Of a stretch of DNA of 64,000 bases, positions 13,950 through 26,193 are shown piece by piece. Every line of letters starts with the position of its first letter. The first letter of the stretch is position 1. Location: NCBI GenBank assembly GCA_003952965.2, contig CM025850.1:30429024-30493023 (forward strand), written 5' to 3'. Source of the stretch: Morella rubra. Lineage: Eukaryota > Streptophyta > Magnoliopsida > Fagales > Myricaceae. A program made the position numbers and the translations under genes. The notes beneath the pieces were generated by a model. That model did not search any database. It had not been told where the DNA came from and worked only from the letters and a program-made list of their open reading frames with translations.

Positions 13950-14849
13950 CTCTATAGATGGTATTTAATCAATTGGGTATGTTTAATAACATTGCATCTT
14001 TTTCTGAAATCGTGGCGGGCACCAATAATATTCACTGATATTTTAGGTGTAACAATGGATTTTTTTTTTCTTTCTTTCTTAAAGTTCATGTTATGTTCTA
14101 TATAGGTGGTTATGGGACTCTGGAAGAACTACTTGAAGTGATAACCTGGGCTCAACTTGGAATTCACGATAAACCGGTATTTTATGTTTCCATAGCTCCT
14201 GAGTATTTTGACAAATTTAACTCCTTTAATCGGGTGGAATTTAAATATTAGCTTTCTTCTAAAACTGTTTTCTGTTGTGCAATTTGCTCGTTCATATATT
14301 TCACAATACGATGTCTCACCAATTGGCAGGTGGGATTGCTGAATGTTGATGGTTACTACAATTCACTTCTGTCATTTATTGACAAAGCAGTGGAAGAAGG
14401 ATTCGTTAGTCCCAGCGCCCGCCAAATAATTGTGTCTGCACCAACACCGAAGGAGTTGGTGAAGAAATTGGAGGTACCTAAACAAAGATACTTGTTTCCT
14501 CTTCCCTTACTCTAAGATAGAGAGGCAAACCAACAATGACATAAACTCATTTAGTTTCCAACCTTTGAAGTCATCATTATATTCCATCTATAAAAAGCCT
14601 TTTTGCTCCATTGTGTTTCTTTGGTGAATTAGCTTAGATTTGCGGTCGTTCACCTTCATTTCAGCAGATTGAGAACTGTAAATGTTTGTTAGCGTGGAAT
14701 ATTTCTTAGAGATAATTACATCTATCTCATGTTTTCCCTCTTATCGCTTGTTATAGGAGTACGTCCCCTGTCATGAAAGAGTTGCATCAAAGTCAAGCTG
14801 GGAGATGGAGCAGCTTGGCTACCCTCAAAACTTTGCTATATCTAGGTAG
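10364..14849 (+). CDS. LOG: LOG-type cytokinin riboside 5'-monophosphate phosphoribohydrolase
   Basis: Predicted to release active free-base cytokinin directly from the nucleoside 5'-monophosphate, in the cytosol. Seven exons fit GT-AG splicing and keep frame: 10364-10483, 11311-11408, 11565-11595, 12352-12451, 14106-14176, 14330-14473, 14757-14849. They give 218 residues, the usual LOG length. The N-terminus carries the Rossmann-like ICVFCGSS segment. Exon 2 encodes [11 protein letters not shown]. The exon 4/5 junction rebuilds the signature PGGYGTLEE, which includes the catalytic Glu and nucleotide-binding loop of the family. The C-terminus [16 protein letters not shown] is typical of plant LOGs. 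The ATG at 10364 is chosen because the short N-terminal extension before RICVFC is normal for the family; the in-frame GTG upstream is not a plausible start. Introns 1 and 4 contain (CT)n tracts. No damage seen. Which LOG paralogue it is cannot be decided. Confidence 0.95.
10878..10899. repeat. (CT)n microsatellite in LOG intron 1
   Basis: A run of CT dinucleotides within the first LOG intron. A second, similar run lies in intron 4 at about 13919-13942. Both are likely length-polymorphic. Confidence 0.85.
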
Positions 14850-16325
14850 TATGGGGCTTACCGCATTAAAGAGGAGGTGGATGGAATTTTGGATGTAGAA
14901 GGAGCTAATGTGAAGGAACTCAATTCCCGTTATAGGGAATTCTTTTTTCTCTGTCTTTGTAAATTACTCCATTGACCACATTATGTGAAGCTTCAGTATT
15001 CCCTTTTTTTGGAACTTTGATTTCCTCCTAAGCAGTAACTACTATAGGCTTGGACGTTTCCCTGGAAAATGTTAATTGATTATATCATCAATTGATTACT
15101 TCAGCTCTTATGTTCTTCTTTCTTTTGATTCAACAATCCCCTCCCCCTTCCTTTCTCCCCTCAAAAGAAAGAAACGGTAAGAAAAGAAAATTGCATGGAG
15201 GTTGGTAGAAAAAAGCTCTGGGGAATATGCTTGGCTCACTCATTGATATGGTTGGAGGGAAAAAGGAAAAAAAGACAGAGAGACAGTAATCCACTAACAA
15301 GAGGGTAACTGTAATTAATGGACACAGGAAAGATGGGACCAGTTTACGCAACAAAGCTTAACCTTGTTAGTTGTTATCAAGTATCTATTTACTGGAGCTT
15401 GGAAAGAGGCAAAAACACATAAAACACACTCAAGTATCGGTTAGCTTAGAGACAGCAGACAGGACCAAGTCAACCAACGACCGTAACGGAAGGGGGCCAA
15501 GTGGTGTTGGTTGGTTGAAAGAGTTGAGAGAGGAGTCTCTTTCTGGTCCCTAGGGGGAAAACGTGAGGGCCCCTATACCTGCCGACAAATTGGACAGTGA
15601 CATGTGTTGCATAGGGCCACTTGTCACCTCGGTAGAAAGCGATGATACACAGCGTGTGTGTGTGACTGATTGTTTTAGGACAATACGATAGCTTCCTCAG
15701 GTCCCAGTCTGTTCAAGAAGCATTTCCCCTGTGGAGTGGGATCAACCCGAAGGCCATTTGGGTGGTTGGGGTGTCAATTTTTGCAAAAGTTTTTATGGGT
15801 TCCAATTCTTCAACACTGTGAAAGCCAAGACATAAGGGGCTTCTTGAAATGATGCGTAGACATGGGAGAGCCGAGAGGGGGAATGAAAAGGAAGCAAACT
15901 TCAGTCAAATCGCTAAACACCCTTTTTGGATTTGTCTAAAGTTGATTATTTGCTTTTAAAGATGCCGATTGCTCGCGGTGAAGGAAGAATAACCCATTGC
16001 TTTAAACAAAAATAGACAGAACCTTGGAAGGACCTGTTGGAGTTTGGACTTTAGAAGGGAAGTTGCGTGCATACACATTTCCACCTTCACAGTTCAAAAG
16101 GATCCTGCTCATGTGGGACTATCAAACGCCTGTGCAGCCACAATTTAGGTGTCATGCCTCTAAATATAGATTGACTAAGCAGCAGTTCTTAAAAGGTGAG
16201 ATGCAGACTGATTCCATTTGGATAAAAATGTTAAGAAAGTTGGTTATCATATCTATTTCTCGAACAGAACATCAGCTATAAAGGAAATTACATTATAGTG
16301 TGGGATAATCCAAATATATCATTAT
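14850..16325. other. LOG 3' flank and intergenic region
   Basis: The first few hundred bases presumably include the LOG 3' untranslated region. After that I see no gene. Short open frames near 15130-15550 and 16024-16281 have no recognisable domain. Confidence 0.45.
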
Positions 16326-17450
16326 TGTTGGAAATAAATACTCCCTTTCTACCGAATAATCGTGAAAAACGAAATAAGAAGAACAAAATAAGCAAGACAT
16401 AGAATTTACGTGGTTTCTTCAATGTGATGTACGTCCACCGAGTTGCAAAGATTTCATTATTCTTTGATTAAAGTACAAGGATGCAGCCATCACACAAAAA
16501 ATGGCGCAAAAGACAAATCTTTTTTTGTCAACAACTCTAACCCCGAACGTTAATATATAAGACTCCCAACTATGTTGAACCACCAAAACGGGTCAAAAAA
16601 ATTTCCTCCGAGCCGGAGCGCTCATGGATTAAGCCTCACAAAAAATCTCATTTTAAATTATAAACACTCTTCATCGAGTCGGATTGAATACTATCCAAAT
16701 GGAATATAAAAAAATCAAGCTCCACGTAGCCTAACAATTATTCGAGGTCTCGTCAGAAGTCGGGGGACACTCTTAAGCGGGTGTTGGGGAAGCATAAGGA
16801 CACATGTCCTCCTTACACAGAAGGGCTAGGCCAGGCTTATGTTACCTTGTAGCTCGAGCAGGGGCCTTGAGTTGAAGCCTATGGCCCAACCTTCCGAATT
16901 CTTCGGCCAATACCAATAACTAAGAGAAATAGACGCATCAGATCCTTGGTCTACCAGCTGGCTACCAAGAACATAGGGCGACCAATTTAATTGGAACTAA
17001 TATGAATTATCACAATATTTGTAGTAAGAGAATATATAACAAGTTTGCAAGATGTTTCAGACTCACAAGGTTTTTCTCTATGTGATATTGTGAAAAATCT
17101 TATTTCCAAGACCTCTGAGAGTGGAACCGAACTAAAACATAGGCAAATTCTGGGCACTTGAAATTGTCTCTACCCCCAAAGAGTAGGTAAGTCAAGGTTT
17201 TGAACCAACGAACTTAGGGAACACTTAAAATTGTCTTCACCCCCAACAGTTGGCAAAGTCAGGGATTTGAACCTCAACCGACAACGTATAGATAGGAACC
17301 AAACTAAAACATAGACAAATTCTGGGCAATTGAAATTGTCCTCGCCCCAAACGCCAGGCAAGTGGGGGATTTAAACCTTAGCTAACAACGTAGGAAGCAT
17401 GCCCACGTTTTTGTGATATAAAAATCCCACGTTTTTAGCCTAATGACAAA
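16326..17450. mobile_element. LTR-like repeat fragment
   Basis: The sequence from about 16326 opens TGTTGGAAATAAATACTCCC and soon reads ACGTGGTTTCTTCAATGTG and then GAGTTGCAAAGATTTCATT. This style is common in LTRs of plant copia-type elements. The part at 17120-17400 is built of imperfect repeats: the phrase AACATAGRCAAATTCTGGGC recurs at about 17138 and 17310, followed each time by a GAAATTGTC...CCCC segment. No primer-binding site, polypurine tract, coding domain or clean target duplication was found. It could be a solo or truncated LTR; both limits are approximate. Confidence 0.35.
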
Positions 17451-17606
17451 TTATTATTTTGCTTTTGAGAGGGATATGGTTATAGATGCAGTAAAGGAGT
17501 GTCTAAACTCTTTAGTGTTGTTGGCAAGAGATATCTTTGTCCAGAATTTGGTACAAAAAAATTCAAAAGTAAAACAAAAGTAAAAGTGACAATCCTCAAT
17601 TTCAAC

Positions 17607-17825
17607 AGGATTGAAATCCTCTACAATTTCTTACTCGAATTGCATGGTAAAATTCAGAAAGAAATAGACACAACAGGTGGACTCTATTATAAGGTCTACA
17701 CTGCTCGAAACTTTACATAGACAAATATAGATAGTATTAAATGATGTAGAACTCACCTATTGTGTTTATCTCTATCTGAATTCTACCATCCAATTTGGAC
17801 AGAGAATTGCAGAGGATCTTGATCC
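17607..17825. mobile_element. Palindromic MITE, hAT-like, with 8-bp target duplication
   Basis: A 219-bp non-coding element with long terminal inverted repeats of about 75-80 bp. The left arm starts AGGATTGAAATCCTCTACAA and the inverted right arm starts GGATCAAGATCCTCTGCAA; both continue through a shared ATAGACACAACAGGTG-like segment. It is flanked on both sides by the direct repeat ATTTCAAC (17599-17606 and 17826-17833), an 8-bp target duplication as expected for hAT transposons. Related copies lie at about 21771-21968, 47390-47537 and 50812-50994, with arm fragments near 34915-34980 and 37015-37062. The superfamily is inferred only from duplication length. Confidence 0.8.
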
Positions 17826-17833
17826 ATTTCAAC

Positions 17834-20800
17834 TTGCTCGTAACAGTTGAGGTGAGTACTAAACCTAATGGATTGCTTTTCTCCGATTAATCACAATAAT
17901 CAAGTTAAACCTGCCAATAGGTGCTAACAGCTCACAAAATTAGCAGTGGGTTGTTAATTTCAAACCCTAAGTTGTGCTTCGCTTCCTTACTAAGCAAAAG
18001 CTAGTCACGTAGCTCACACACCAGTGTAACCGAAGCTAATGGACTGAAATCTTGGGCTTCATTGCCTCTTTCTTTTTGTCTATTTTTTTTTTTTTTTGTT
18101 ATCTGAACAAAAAGGTCCAAGCTCATTACGGGCTTTCATGGTCTTCCAACTTGGGCCGAAGTGAATCATCATATTAGGGCCTAATCCGTTTGAAGGCATA
18201 TATATCAAAAGGATTTTCACAAGTCAACGGTCAACCCCCAAGTCTTTAGTAGTATGAGGAGCACCACCAAGAACAGATTTGTCTTTTATCTCCCTCTTGA
18301 ACGTACGCTTTTTTTTGGGTTTTTTTTTTTTAAGCAAGATTAAAGTATTATTAATGAAAAAGGGAAACAATATAAGGAGATCAATTAAACCTAACACAGA
18401 GATCCCAAACACCATAATCTCAACAAAAATAAAAGTGAACCGACCATATATTAAGCGCCAAACAAGTGAAAACAACTCTACTTCAACTGATCACAGAACC
18501 CAAAGGCCAATTCAATCTTCTATAGGATAAGTAACAAAAAACAGAGAGAGAGAGATAAAATTAGCAGAAGACGGCGGTGGCGCGCTATATTACAAGGGTG
18601 CCGACAAGCAAGGATTCACACCTCTTTCCGTGATTGATTGGTTCTTTCTTGGAAGAAATTACATAGTCTAAAAACAAAGTATGAGATTAGATATGCTCCC
18701 AAGATAAGGAGATTAACTCTAAGTAAAGTGGAAAAAAAAAAAAAAAGATATAGAAAGCTTTATTGATTGTTTGATAAATGCTGGTGCTGTGATTGAAGTG
18801 ACCCAAACCAATATCCACACAATCGAGTCAATTGCATGTTCTATCAATTCTAGGAAAAACCATGTGGACACATTTCGTTTATACAGGAAAGGATAACTTC
18901 TAACCATTCACAAATAGTTCATCAAAGTTTGGAGCCTAGCACCCACTGCCCAACCCATTCAAAAGCAACGCACCCTCCTTTGAGTCTTCAAAATCTGCTG
19001 TGTGGGCACCCCCCTAACTGTTGCATCCTTAAAAAACGACCTGTTGTGTTTTTACCTAACACATGAATATCTGTTTCTACTAAACGACAAGCAGCTCAAG
19101 GACGGCCAAAAATCATTGCCAGTGGACCCTCCGTTACCCAATTCTTGAGCCTGTTTCAACTGTCTTATATAGTCCTTTCCTTTTCCCTGCACTGTTTTAC
19201 CGGAAAATGGAAGCATCATTGATTCCCAAATGGGTTGCCTAATCTTTTTTGTTTATTAAGATACAAACATCCTCAGACAAAAAAAAAAATCCACTAAACG
19301 ACCAACTCTGGCCCCTCAGCCCGAAATACCTCCAAACGAGAAAAACAAACGTTTGGTGCACGGATTGTGTGTAACCCCACGACACAAAGACCTTTTATTT
19401 TTATTTTTTTCTAACACATACAAAGACTTATTAGAATAGAATAGTCCTAGCCCATTGGTTGGTTTCAACAGAAGTGCTACATCACTAAGCTACCAAATCA
19501 AGAGGCTGCGCCGGCATCGCCAGCCTAAGCGCCTATGCCCCCGCCTCGGCCAACCTGTCACACACGTGTGTGGTGCCTGGGATTTAATGCTACCGTCTGT
19601 CCCACATCCCTCCCTAATTATTTCTTATTAAATTTCCTTCCCCTATATTTTAACGACCCCTCAAACTTATCCCTCACATAATTTATTAACGATTTTATTA
19701 ATATCATTTTGGTTAGAAAGCCCTTTTACTATTTTGTCCAAATTTACCTAATAAAATATTGCACCTTAAATCTAACAAATTAATAATTTCACTAACATAA
19801 TAGAGATAAATCCTATAAATATAGGTCTTCTTTTTTTTCTCCAACCTATAAATAGGACACTGTTGAGAAAATCCGCCCCTTTTTTTTTTCTTCCTGTTTT
19901 TGACGGGCGGGGTACCAAAACGTGAAAACAACCTCTGACAACACCTTTGCCTGACATGACTAGGTTGTATTTTGCGTTACTTCGCTGTAATAACGTCAGC
20001 CTTAAAACCCCGAACAGGCAAATTTTTTAAATTCCCCGGGTTGGACCGACCTCTGTCGTAGAGTCGTACGCTTCGTGCATGGATTGGTCCACACCGAGTC
20101 AGACAGTGGGGATGACAGCACAGTAGAAATGGCCCTCAGCAAGAGGGTTAACGTAGGGACAGAGATTTTGTTTAACAGTCCGAAGTGCGGGCCACCTAAA
20201 TGGTAACGTGGGCCCACGACTCACAGAATTTTACCTTCACTTATGGGCTCCTTTGTGACGTCATCATCTATCATCCATTGGACACCTGTGAGATTCTTGT
20301 GTCAGTACGTCAACGTCCAGGGTGCAGTGGCCACGCAGTGCCTGCCGTTGTTGTCTTGTAGCTGTCAAAAAAAATTAACGTGCGCCAGTTGGAGATTTCA
20401 GGCCCACAAAAAAAAAAAGCTCCTCTCCAAGTTCGACCATTTAAAAGTACAGGCAAATTGGGATTCGCCACGCAACCCCCATCCATTTTAGAGTGGACCC
20501 CACCTGCCAACGCAGTAAATTCTCAGACAGTTTATTCGTGATCTGAGATTGTCGCAGAGAGAGCTCACTGTAGAGAGATGATAGCGACTGATGGAATTGC
20601 TCGTGACGACATCCCGATTTTTGTCGCTTGTCTGGTATCTGAAGCAACATTAAATTTTAGCTCCGACCTCCCTTAACCAATGGGCTCAACTGGGCTCCAA
20701 TGGGAAGGGCACTTCGGTGGACTGGCCCATCTCCTTCTCAATTAAATGTGCACCTTCCCAAGTCTCTACAAAAGAAAAAAAGTCCTTGATTCCATGGAAT

Positions 20801-21770
20801 TTATTCCATATTCAGAGTTTATTAGTTTGTTGGGTGTAATGAATTTTTCTCACACCTAAAAAGAAAAAGTACAACATTTTCTACCCATAAAAAAAAAAAA
20901 AAAAATCAAGCAGGAACTTCCTAAACTTCTCAGAATGTTATAAAAAATTAGGAAGAAAACAGAGGGTCGGTGTTATCTAGTGACGAACCTGGAAAACTCA
21001 AGTCACAAATCTGTGGGGGGAAATATTCTACGGTCAAATGTGTCTGCATACTTTATTTTATTCGACCAAATTGAGTGAAAAAAACAAGAAATCGGAGGAG
21101 AAGAAGGGCATTTAAGTGGGGTACTTAAATGGGGATTGTGCACATGCCTCGTATTCCTGCACATTCAATCACAATTTACACAAATATATATTAATTGAAT
21201 AAGGAATTTCACATGATCAGGATTAATTGTGTCCCACTTGCTCTAATCGACTTAGTTTTTATGTTGGTTCATGGAAGGATATATTAGTAGTAGTCTTGTG
21301 CGTATACATTATATATACCGCACATGTGTCTCCACGAGATCATGAAATTTCTTGTATTAAATTTTAGCTCCAAAGTATTTGTTGAATTATACTAATATAA
21401 GAAATTTATAATGTTGCTCCAACCACTTTTGCTCCATCATTTGGGTAGGGTCTCCAAGCAGCTAATGTCTTTTGTTACGAAGTCACTTTCCAAAGGTTTG
21501 TAGCCCGGTCATGGGGGGCCATAATTGGTGACACAATTGATTGAACATAATCTAAATTATCAGATTCAATTTATTTATTTTTTCTTATCAGCTTAAAATT
21601 TAGAGACAAACATAGTGGGGATTCTAAATATAGACCCAATGATCAATTTCATGCAGTTCATATATCAAGCTCTTATTAAGTGAAGTCTACCTAACATAAA
21701 TTAAATGTTTAATTCAGCTAGGTAGCATGTGGGTTGATCTTACATAGGGCCTCTTTTTTCTTTCTTTCTA
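17834..21770. other. Intergenic; no gene seen
   Basis: No supportable gene. Contains a poly(T) run followed by AAGCAAGATTAAAG near 18318-18345 that may be a decayed retroposon end, several A-rich tracts, and a slightly GC-richer stretch at about 20000-20650 without a recognisable product. Confidence 0.45.
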
Positions 21771-21968
21771 GAATAGTATTTTATGTAATTTTATGTTTAA
21801 ATTATATGATACAATTTAAAAAGTGATAGACACAACAAGTGAATTCCACTATAGAATTTATATTATCTAAACTTTACATGAGTAGCATTAAATGATATAA
21901 AATTGTGTCTATCTCTTTTTGAATTATACCGTATAATTTGGACTGAAAATTATAAAAATTCGTAATCC
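21771..21968. mobile_element. Second copy of the palindromic MITE family
   Basis: About 198 bp with inverted arms. The inner left arm reads AGTGATAGACACAACAAGTG, and the right arm reads ATTGTGTCTATCTCTTTTTG and ends AATTCGTAATCC. The arms match those of the element at 17607-17825. The flanks show only a degraded possible 8-bp duplication (TTCTTTCT versus TTCGTTTC), so this copy appears older. Confidence 0.65.
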
Positions 21969-24030
21969 TTCGTTTCCTTTCTTTTTAATTATAAACGAGT
22001 AATTCAGCTTTTCTCGTGGGCTTCGGCTTAAATTCTTGAAAGAAGCGGTTGTTTAACAATAATGACTACTCAAAAAGCAGTTAATAATGTGTTTGGGTTT
22101 GGCAACGGTCACGTTTTTAGGTACGGCTTTGAGGCTGGGGCTGGTCCAACCGGAGAAAGTATTCTTATCGGGGCTAATAAACGAGACGGTGAATGGTCCC
22201 GTACAACGCGGTTGGGGTTAAGTACTTTGGAGCGGTCCTACAGACACAACACTGAGACCATCCCACACCGCATTATTAACCGACTCCAAGTCCAATGTCT
22301 TTATCTTTCTTTGGTTTGTTTTCTGGGTCGTGTCCCCGCTGTTGTGTCTCTCGGTACAACCAAAAGTCATGTTTGGTACTTTCAATAGAATTAATTTCCC
22401 CCGGTTTACATCAATTGATAGAACATGAAAATTCATTTAGAAGAGAATTCAAGAGAGCTCCAATTAATGCCGAAATAATCTGACCTATATTATGTGATAC
22501 CATGTCTAAGACAGACACGTTGTTCTGGAAATGTTCACTAGCTTGTTTAGTTTTTTTTTTTCAATTAAATGAAGTGAACGGCGCAATTTAAAGTACCCAG
22601 GTCCCAGTTGTTCCAACATACTAACTCCAAAATATATATATATATATACTTACGGCGTACACGACCTAACCTGGCAAGACAATGCGTATTTCGTTGCTCT
22701 GTAACCAGGTTCACACAAAGGTCATGATGATAGGCTGATAGCTCTGTCTAGATCGATCGGCTAAGTCTTATGCCCACACCCTCTACGTTGGCTCAGCTTA
22801 AGGTAAGCTCAAACCATTAGTCTAGAGTTGTGATGCCAAATTTTACATTGAGGGAAAAAAAAAAAAAAGGAGGAGATGAAAAAGTCTTCAGGGTGTGTAC
22901 CAGAATGGATAGAATTGAAATCGTATATTCATTTTTAGTTCTGGTACTCATCAAAATGCAAATCATATATGAGCATTTTTAGCTGGAAAAATATATACAG
23001 GGTTGTAAGAATGGGAAAAAAAAAAAATTTTTAGTCTCTGGTACTCATATTCAAATCCATTTTCCCATATATGAGCTTTTTTTGCCAACTTTTTAGCTGG
23101 AAAATATTTTGCTGGTATAAAAAAATAAAATTCTTTCTTCATTTGAGTCCTATTTAAAAAAAAAATTGAAACCTTCATTCCAGAATTTTATAATGTGTCT
23201 GGACTTTATAAATATGCTAAAGTTGAGGTTTCTGTTACAGTTGTCTTGGGGTAATAATTAATATTATTAATATCATTAGTATTCTAAAAGAAAAAAACAG
23301 AAAGAGTGAAAAACGGCCGTAATTGAATGTACATGTAGATTTCACTTTCAAGGGCCAGTCCAAGTTCTCGTTGTTTATGGGTTGATATTGTCTGCCGGGG
23401 GGAATAAAGTTGGAATTGGTATTTCATATTGTTTCAGTAGTATTGCTTACGCGGTACTCTTCCGTTTATGGCGCTTTTGAAAGGAAAAGGGTGGAGAACT
23501 GGAAAACTGTAGAAGTCACCAGAAGGGGGAAAAATAAATCGCATGGGGGGCAGGTTCCATTCCTAAATCCTAACCTCCTCCGGACTATATGCAGTAGCTC
23601 TTTGTGGGGCCAGAACAGAGCTTTTGCTGCGTTGCGGGCTCTGCGGAACGGCTTTGGGGTGCGTCTTCGCTCAAAACCAACAGTCCGTTTCATCCTGTCT
23701 CGCTGCACTGAAATTACAGAAAAGTCATCACCGGGGCTTCCCTTGTCTCCACGAAAAGCGAAACTATACCCAATTGTACTCCCCACACGCCCACTGTTTA
23801 AGTGATTAATTCGAAAAAATCAATAAAATTATTAATTTAGTTTAATTTAAGAAAAATCAGTCTGCAGGTAACAACATTCCACCACTCAATAATTTCTAAT
23901 AACACCAATCCATTGTGGTTTATTTTTATTTTTATTTTTATTTTTGGTTTATCAAAAAAATCCTTTATACTCTATTCGGTTTGTATTGATTTGACTTAAT
24001 TAGGAGACGCACTAATCAAGATGGGAGTTC
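21969..24030. other. Intergenic; no gene recognised
   Basis: Open frames at 22062-22388 (+) and 23410-23805 (+) are moderately long but have no recognisable domain, show no splice partner, and have equally long frames on the other strand. I treat them as chance. A TA microsatellite lies near 22633-22648. Confidence 0.4.
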
Positions 24031-24165
24031 AATAATAAATAATGAGTATCGGTCTCATAGCTTAAGTAGGGGATTCGAATTCATGTCTCCTAATTTGATA
24101 CGGTCCATTTAGGAGTACAATTTTGACATTTCAACCATTGAGCTATATAGTCTTTGGAAACATAT
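23990..24165 (-). mobile_element. Possible tRNA-derived SINE
   Basis: Read on the minus strand, TAGCTCAATGGTTG (+ 24132-24145) resembles a pol III A box and GAATTCGAATCCCC (+ 24069-24082) resembles a B box. They are about 50-60 bases apart, in the right order for a tRNA-like head. The sequence does not fold as a complete tRNA, so a SINE remnant is more likely than a functional tRNA gene. The ends are approximate and no clear target duplication was found. Confidence 0.4.
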
Positions 24166-25640
24166 AACTTTTTTTTTTCCTTGGTTTGTTGTCCGACATG
24201 GTGTTACTCAATTTTAAGTGGAATTGAAGGGTAATTTCTAGACACGATTGGAAAAAGACTATACTTTCTTAGTATGAGAGGCATCATAAAATAGAATATT
24301 TTCAAGCTCCATAATTTTTTCGACCTACCAAAAAAATTGAAAGTAATATACTTCTAGCTTGAATTCTAATAATATCTTGGGATACTATTTTCCTGATTTT
24401 AGTTTTCTTTTTATATTTTTTGTCATTGATGTCGGTGTGATTTATGTGGTATTTGTAGGGATTCTCCGCCCATTCCATTTATACCGGTTAAAAATCCACC
24501 TAATATTATTCTTATATTTTATAAATAATTGTCGAATTCCTTTGTTTATGAGCACTAAAATTACTTTAAACTTGGGGGAAAATGTTGGAAGATCTCCGGC
24601 CTGACAAAGACCTTTTGTTGGATTTCTTCCAAACTTTAGCTGTGCCGATAAAAATATTTTCTTATATATATATGTATGATAATTTTCAAAAATTAGTTTT
24701 AGGTTTAGCATATTTTATTATTACAAGGTTTTAGGTTGACGTGGTTGCATTCTTTGTGAGTCCGCATAATATATTAATTTTCTCTAACAGAACCGAACCA
24801 TAATGTTTAAAATATTTTATAACAAAATTTTTGTAGTAATCCCGTATTCTATCACTATAAGAATGATATCAATTCTTTTATGAAGACACAACCTCACGCT
24901 TTGGATCTAATGACAACATGTCACCACATTAGTCTAATTAAACATATTTTTATATGATTCATGTTTAAGCATATCATTATTCTACTCTAACAACAAAACA
25001 TATTGCAGACTAACAATAAACATCTCACTTGAAAATTATAGTCTCCGAACAAACTCCTCTTAAAGTGGGACACATGATTATTGAATTTTCTTATTATTCT
25101 TCTTTGACTATATCAACCCTTAATTTTGTTGGACTTATTAATTTAGTTATAACTTAATAAGCATTTTTTAAATAAAAATTACGTGTCCTCTAGTTATACT
25201 AGATATTCATCATTTGTTTCACTTCGTTCCTATTTTTATGTATTGAACTTATTGTAAAATATTTAATGACATGCTTGGACAATTTACAATTTAGTTTTTT
25301 TTTTCTAAGTAACTTCTTTTGGGTAAGGAAACCCTGCATGTCAGCGCGATTCACATTGAAGATTTTTTAACTTATGACTCGCTCTAGAACATTTTCTTGA
25401 CGGCTGAGTTATCCGGTGAGGAGTTTTTTCGAAGTAACTTTACTCAAGTTACACCAAAGTAGCTCTAGTTATGCTCTTTAGTTATGGAATGATACCTTTC
25501 CTACTAGGACTATATTTCAATACATAGAAAGCTGAATAGAAGATAAAGAGAAATTACAAGCCGGATTTAAAAACGTAATAGGTAAGAGACATTTACAAGT
25601 TGGATAGAAAAATCTGCAAACTTTTGAACTTCGAATTTAG
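24166..25640. other. Intergenic, very AT-rich; nothing recognised
   Basis: No gene or defined repeat could be supported. The stretch is rich in A/T and has only short open frames. Confidence 0.5.
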
Positions 25641-26193
25641 GTTATGTTTGACAAGTAAAAGTTTTAATAATTTTGAATTTATAAGAGAAAATTTCGAAAG
25701 TTTGAATGGAGGCTTATAAAAAGTTCTGAAAAAGTTTAATAATGTTTAATTATGAAATGATTTATATTGAAGTTTGTTAAAAGTAAGAAGAAAATAGATT
25801 TGATATAATTTTTATCAAAATGTATTAAAGTTGATATGAAAAGGTATTGGAATTTGTGTGTAAGAAAATTTTTTAAGAAAAGTAAAAATTTTTACACCAA
25901 ATTTCAAAATTTTTAAAATTTTACACAAATTACAATACATTTTTACATTAACTTTAATATTTTTTCATAAAATAAATACTAAATCTTCACTTTTTTTATT
26001 AATTTTTAACAAATTCCATTATTTTTTATTAAAAAAATTCATCAAATTTTACTTTTTAACCATCTCTAATAAAAATTATTTTATTAAAAATTCTTAAAAA
26101 ATTTCAATTTTTTTTATAAAATCGCATAAAAAATTAAACTCTCAAAATTTTCGTTGAAATTCAAAATTTATAAAAACCGGTTCTCAAACATAG
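25641..26193. mobile_element. AT-rich foldback / long-TIR element
   Basis: The left end reads GTTATGTTTGACAAGTAAAA and the reverse complement of the right end reads CTATGTTTGAGAACCGGTTT. Both continue through a shared ATTTTGAATTT and a GAAAATTT...GAAAGTTT / GAGAGTTT segment. This gives imperfect inverted arms of at least 70 bp around an AT-rich centre, about 553 bp in all. There is no coding capacity. It is probably a MITE or foldback element; target duplications are not clear. Confidence 0.55.

Noticed and set aside
22062-22388. A 108-codon open frame on the plus strand
   Set aside because: No domain recognised, no promoter or splice context, and comparable frames overlap on the other strand.
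23410-23805. A 131-codon open frame on the plus strand
   Set aside because: It starts at a TTG, has no recognisable domain, and a 106-codon frame overlaps it on the minus strand. A chance frame in a GC-richer patch is likelier.
24069-24145. A functional tRNA gene
   Set aside because: Box-like motifs exist, but no cloverleaf with paired acceptor and anticodon stems can be formed.
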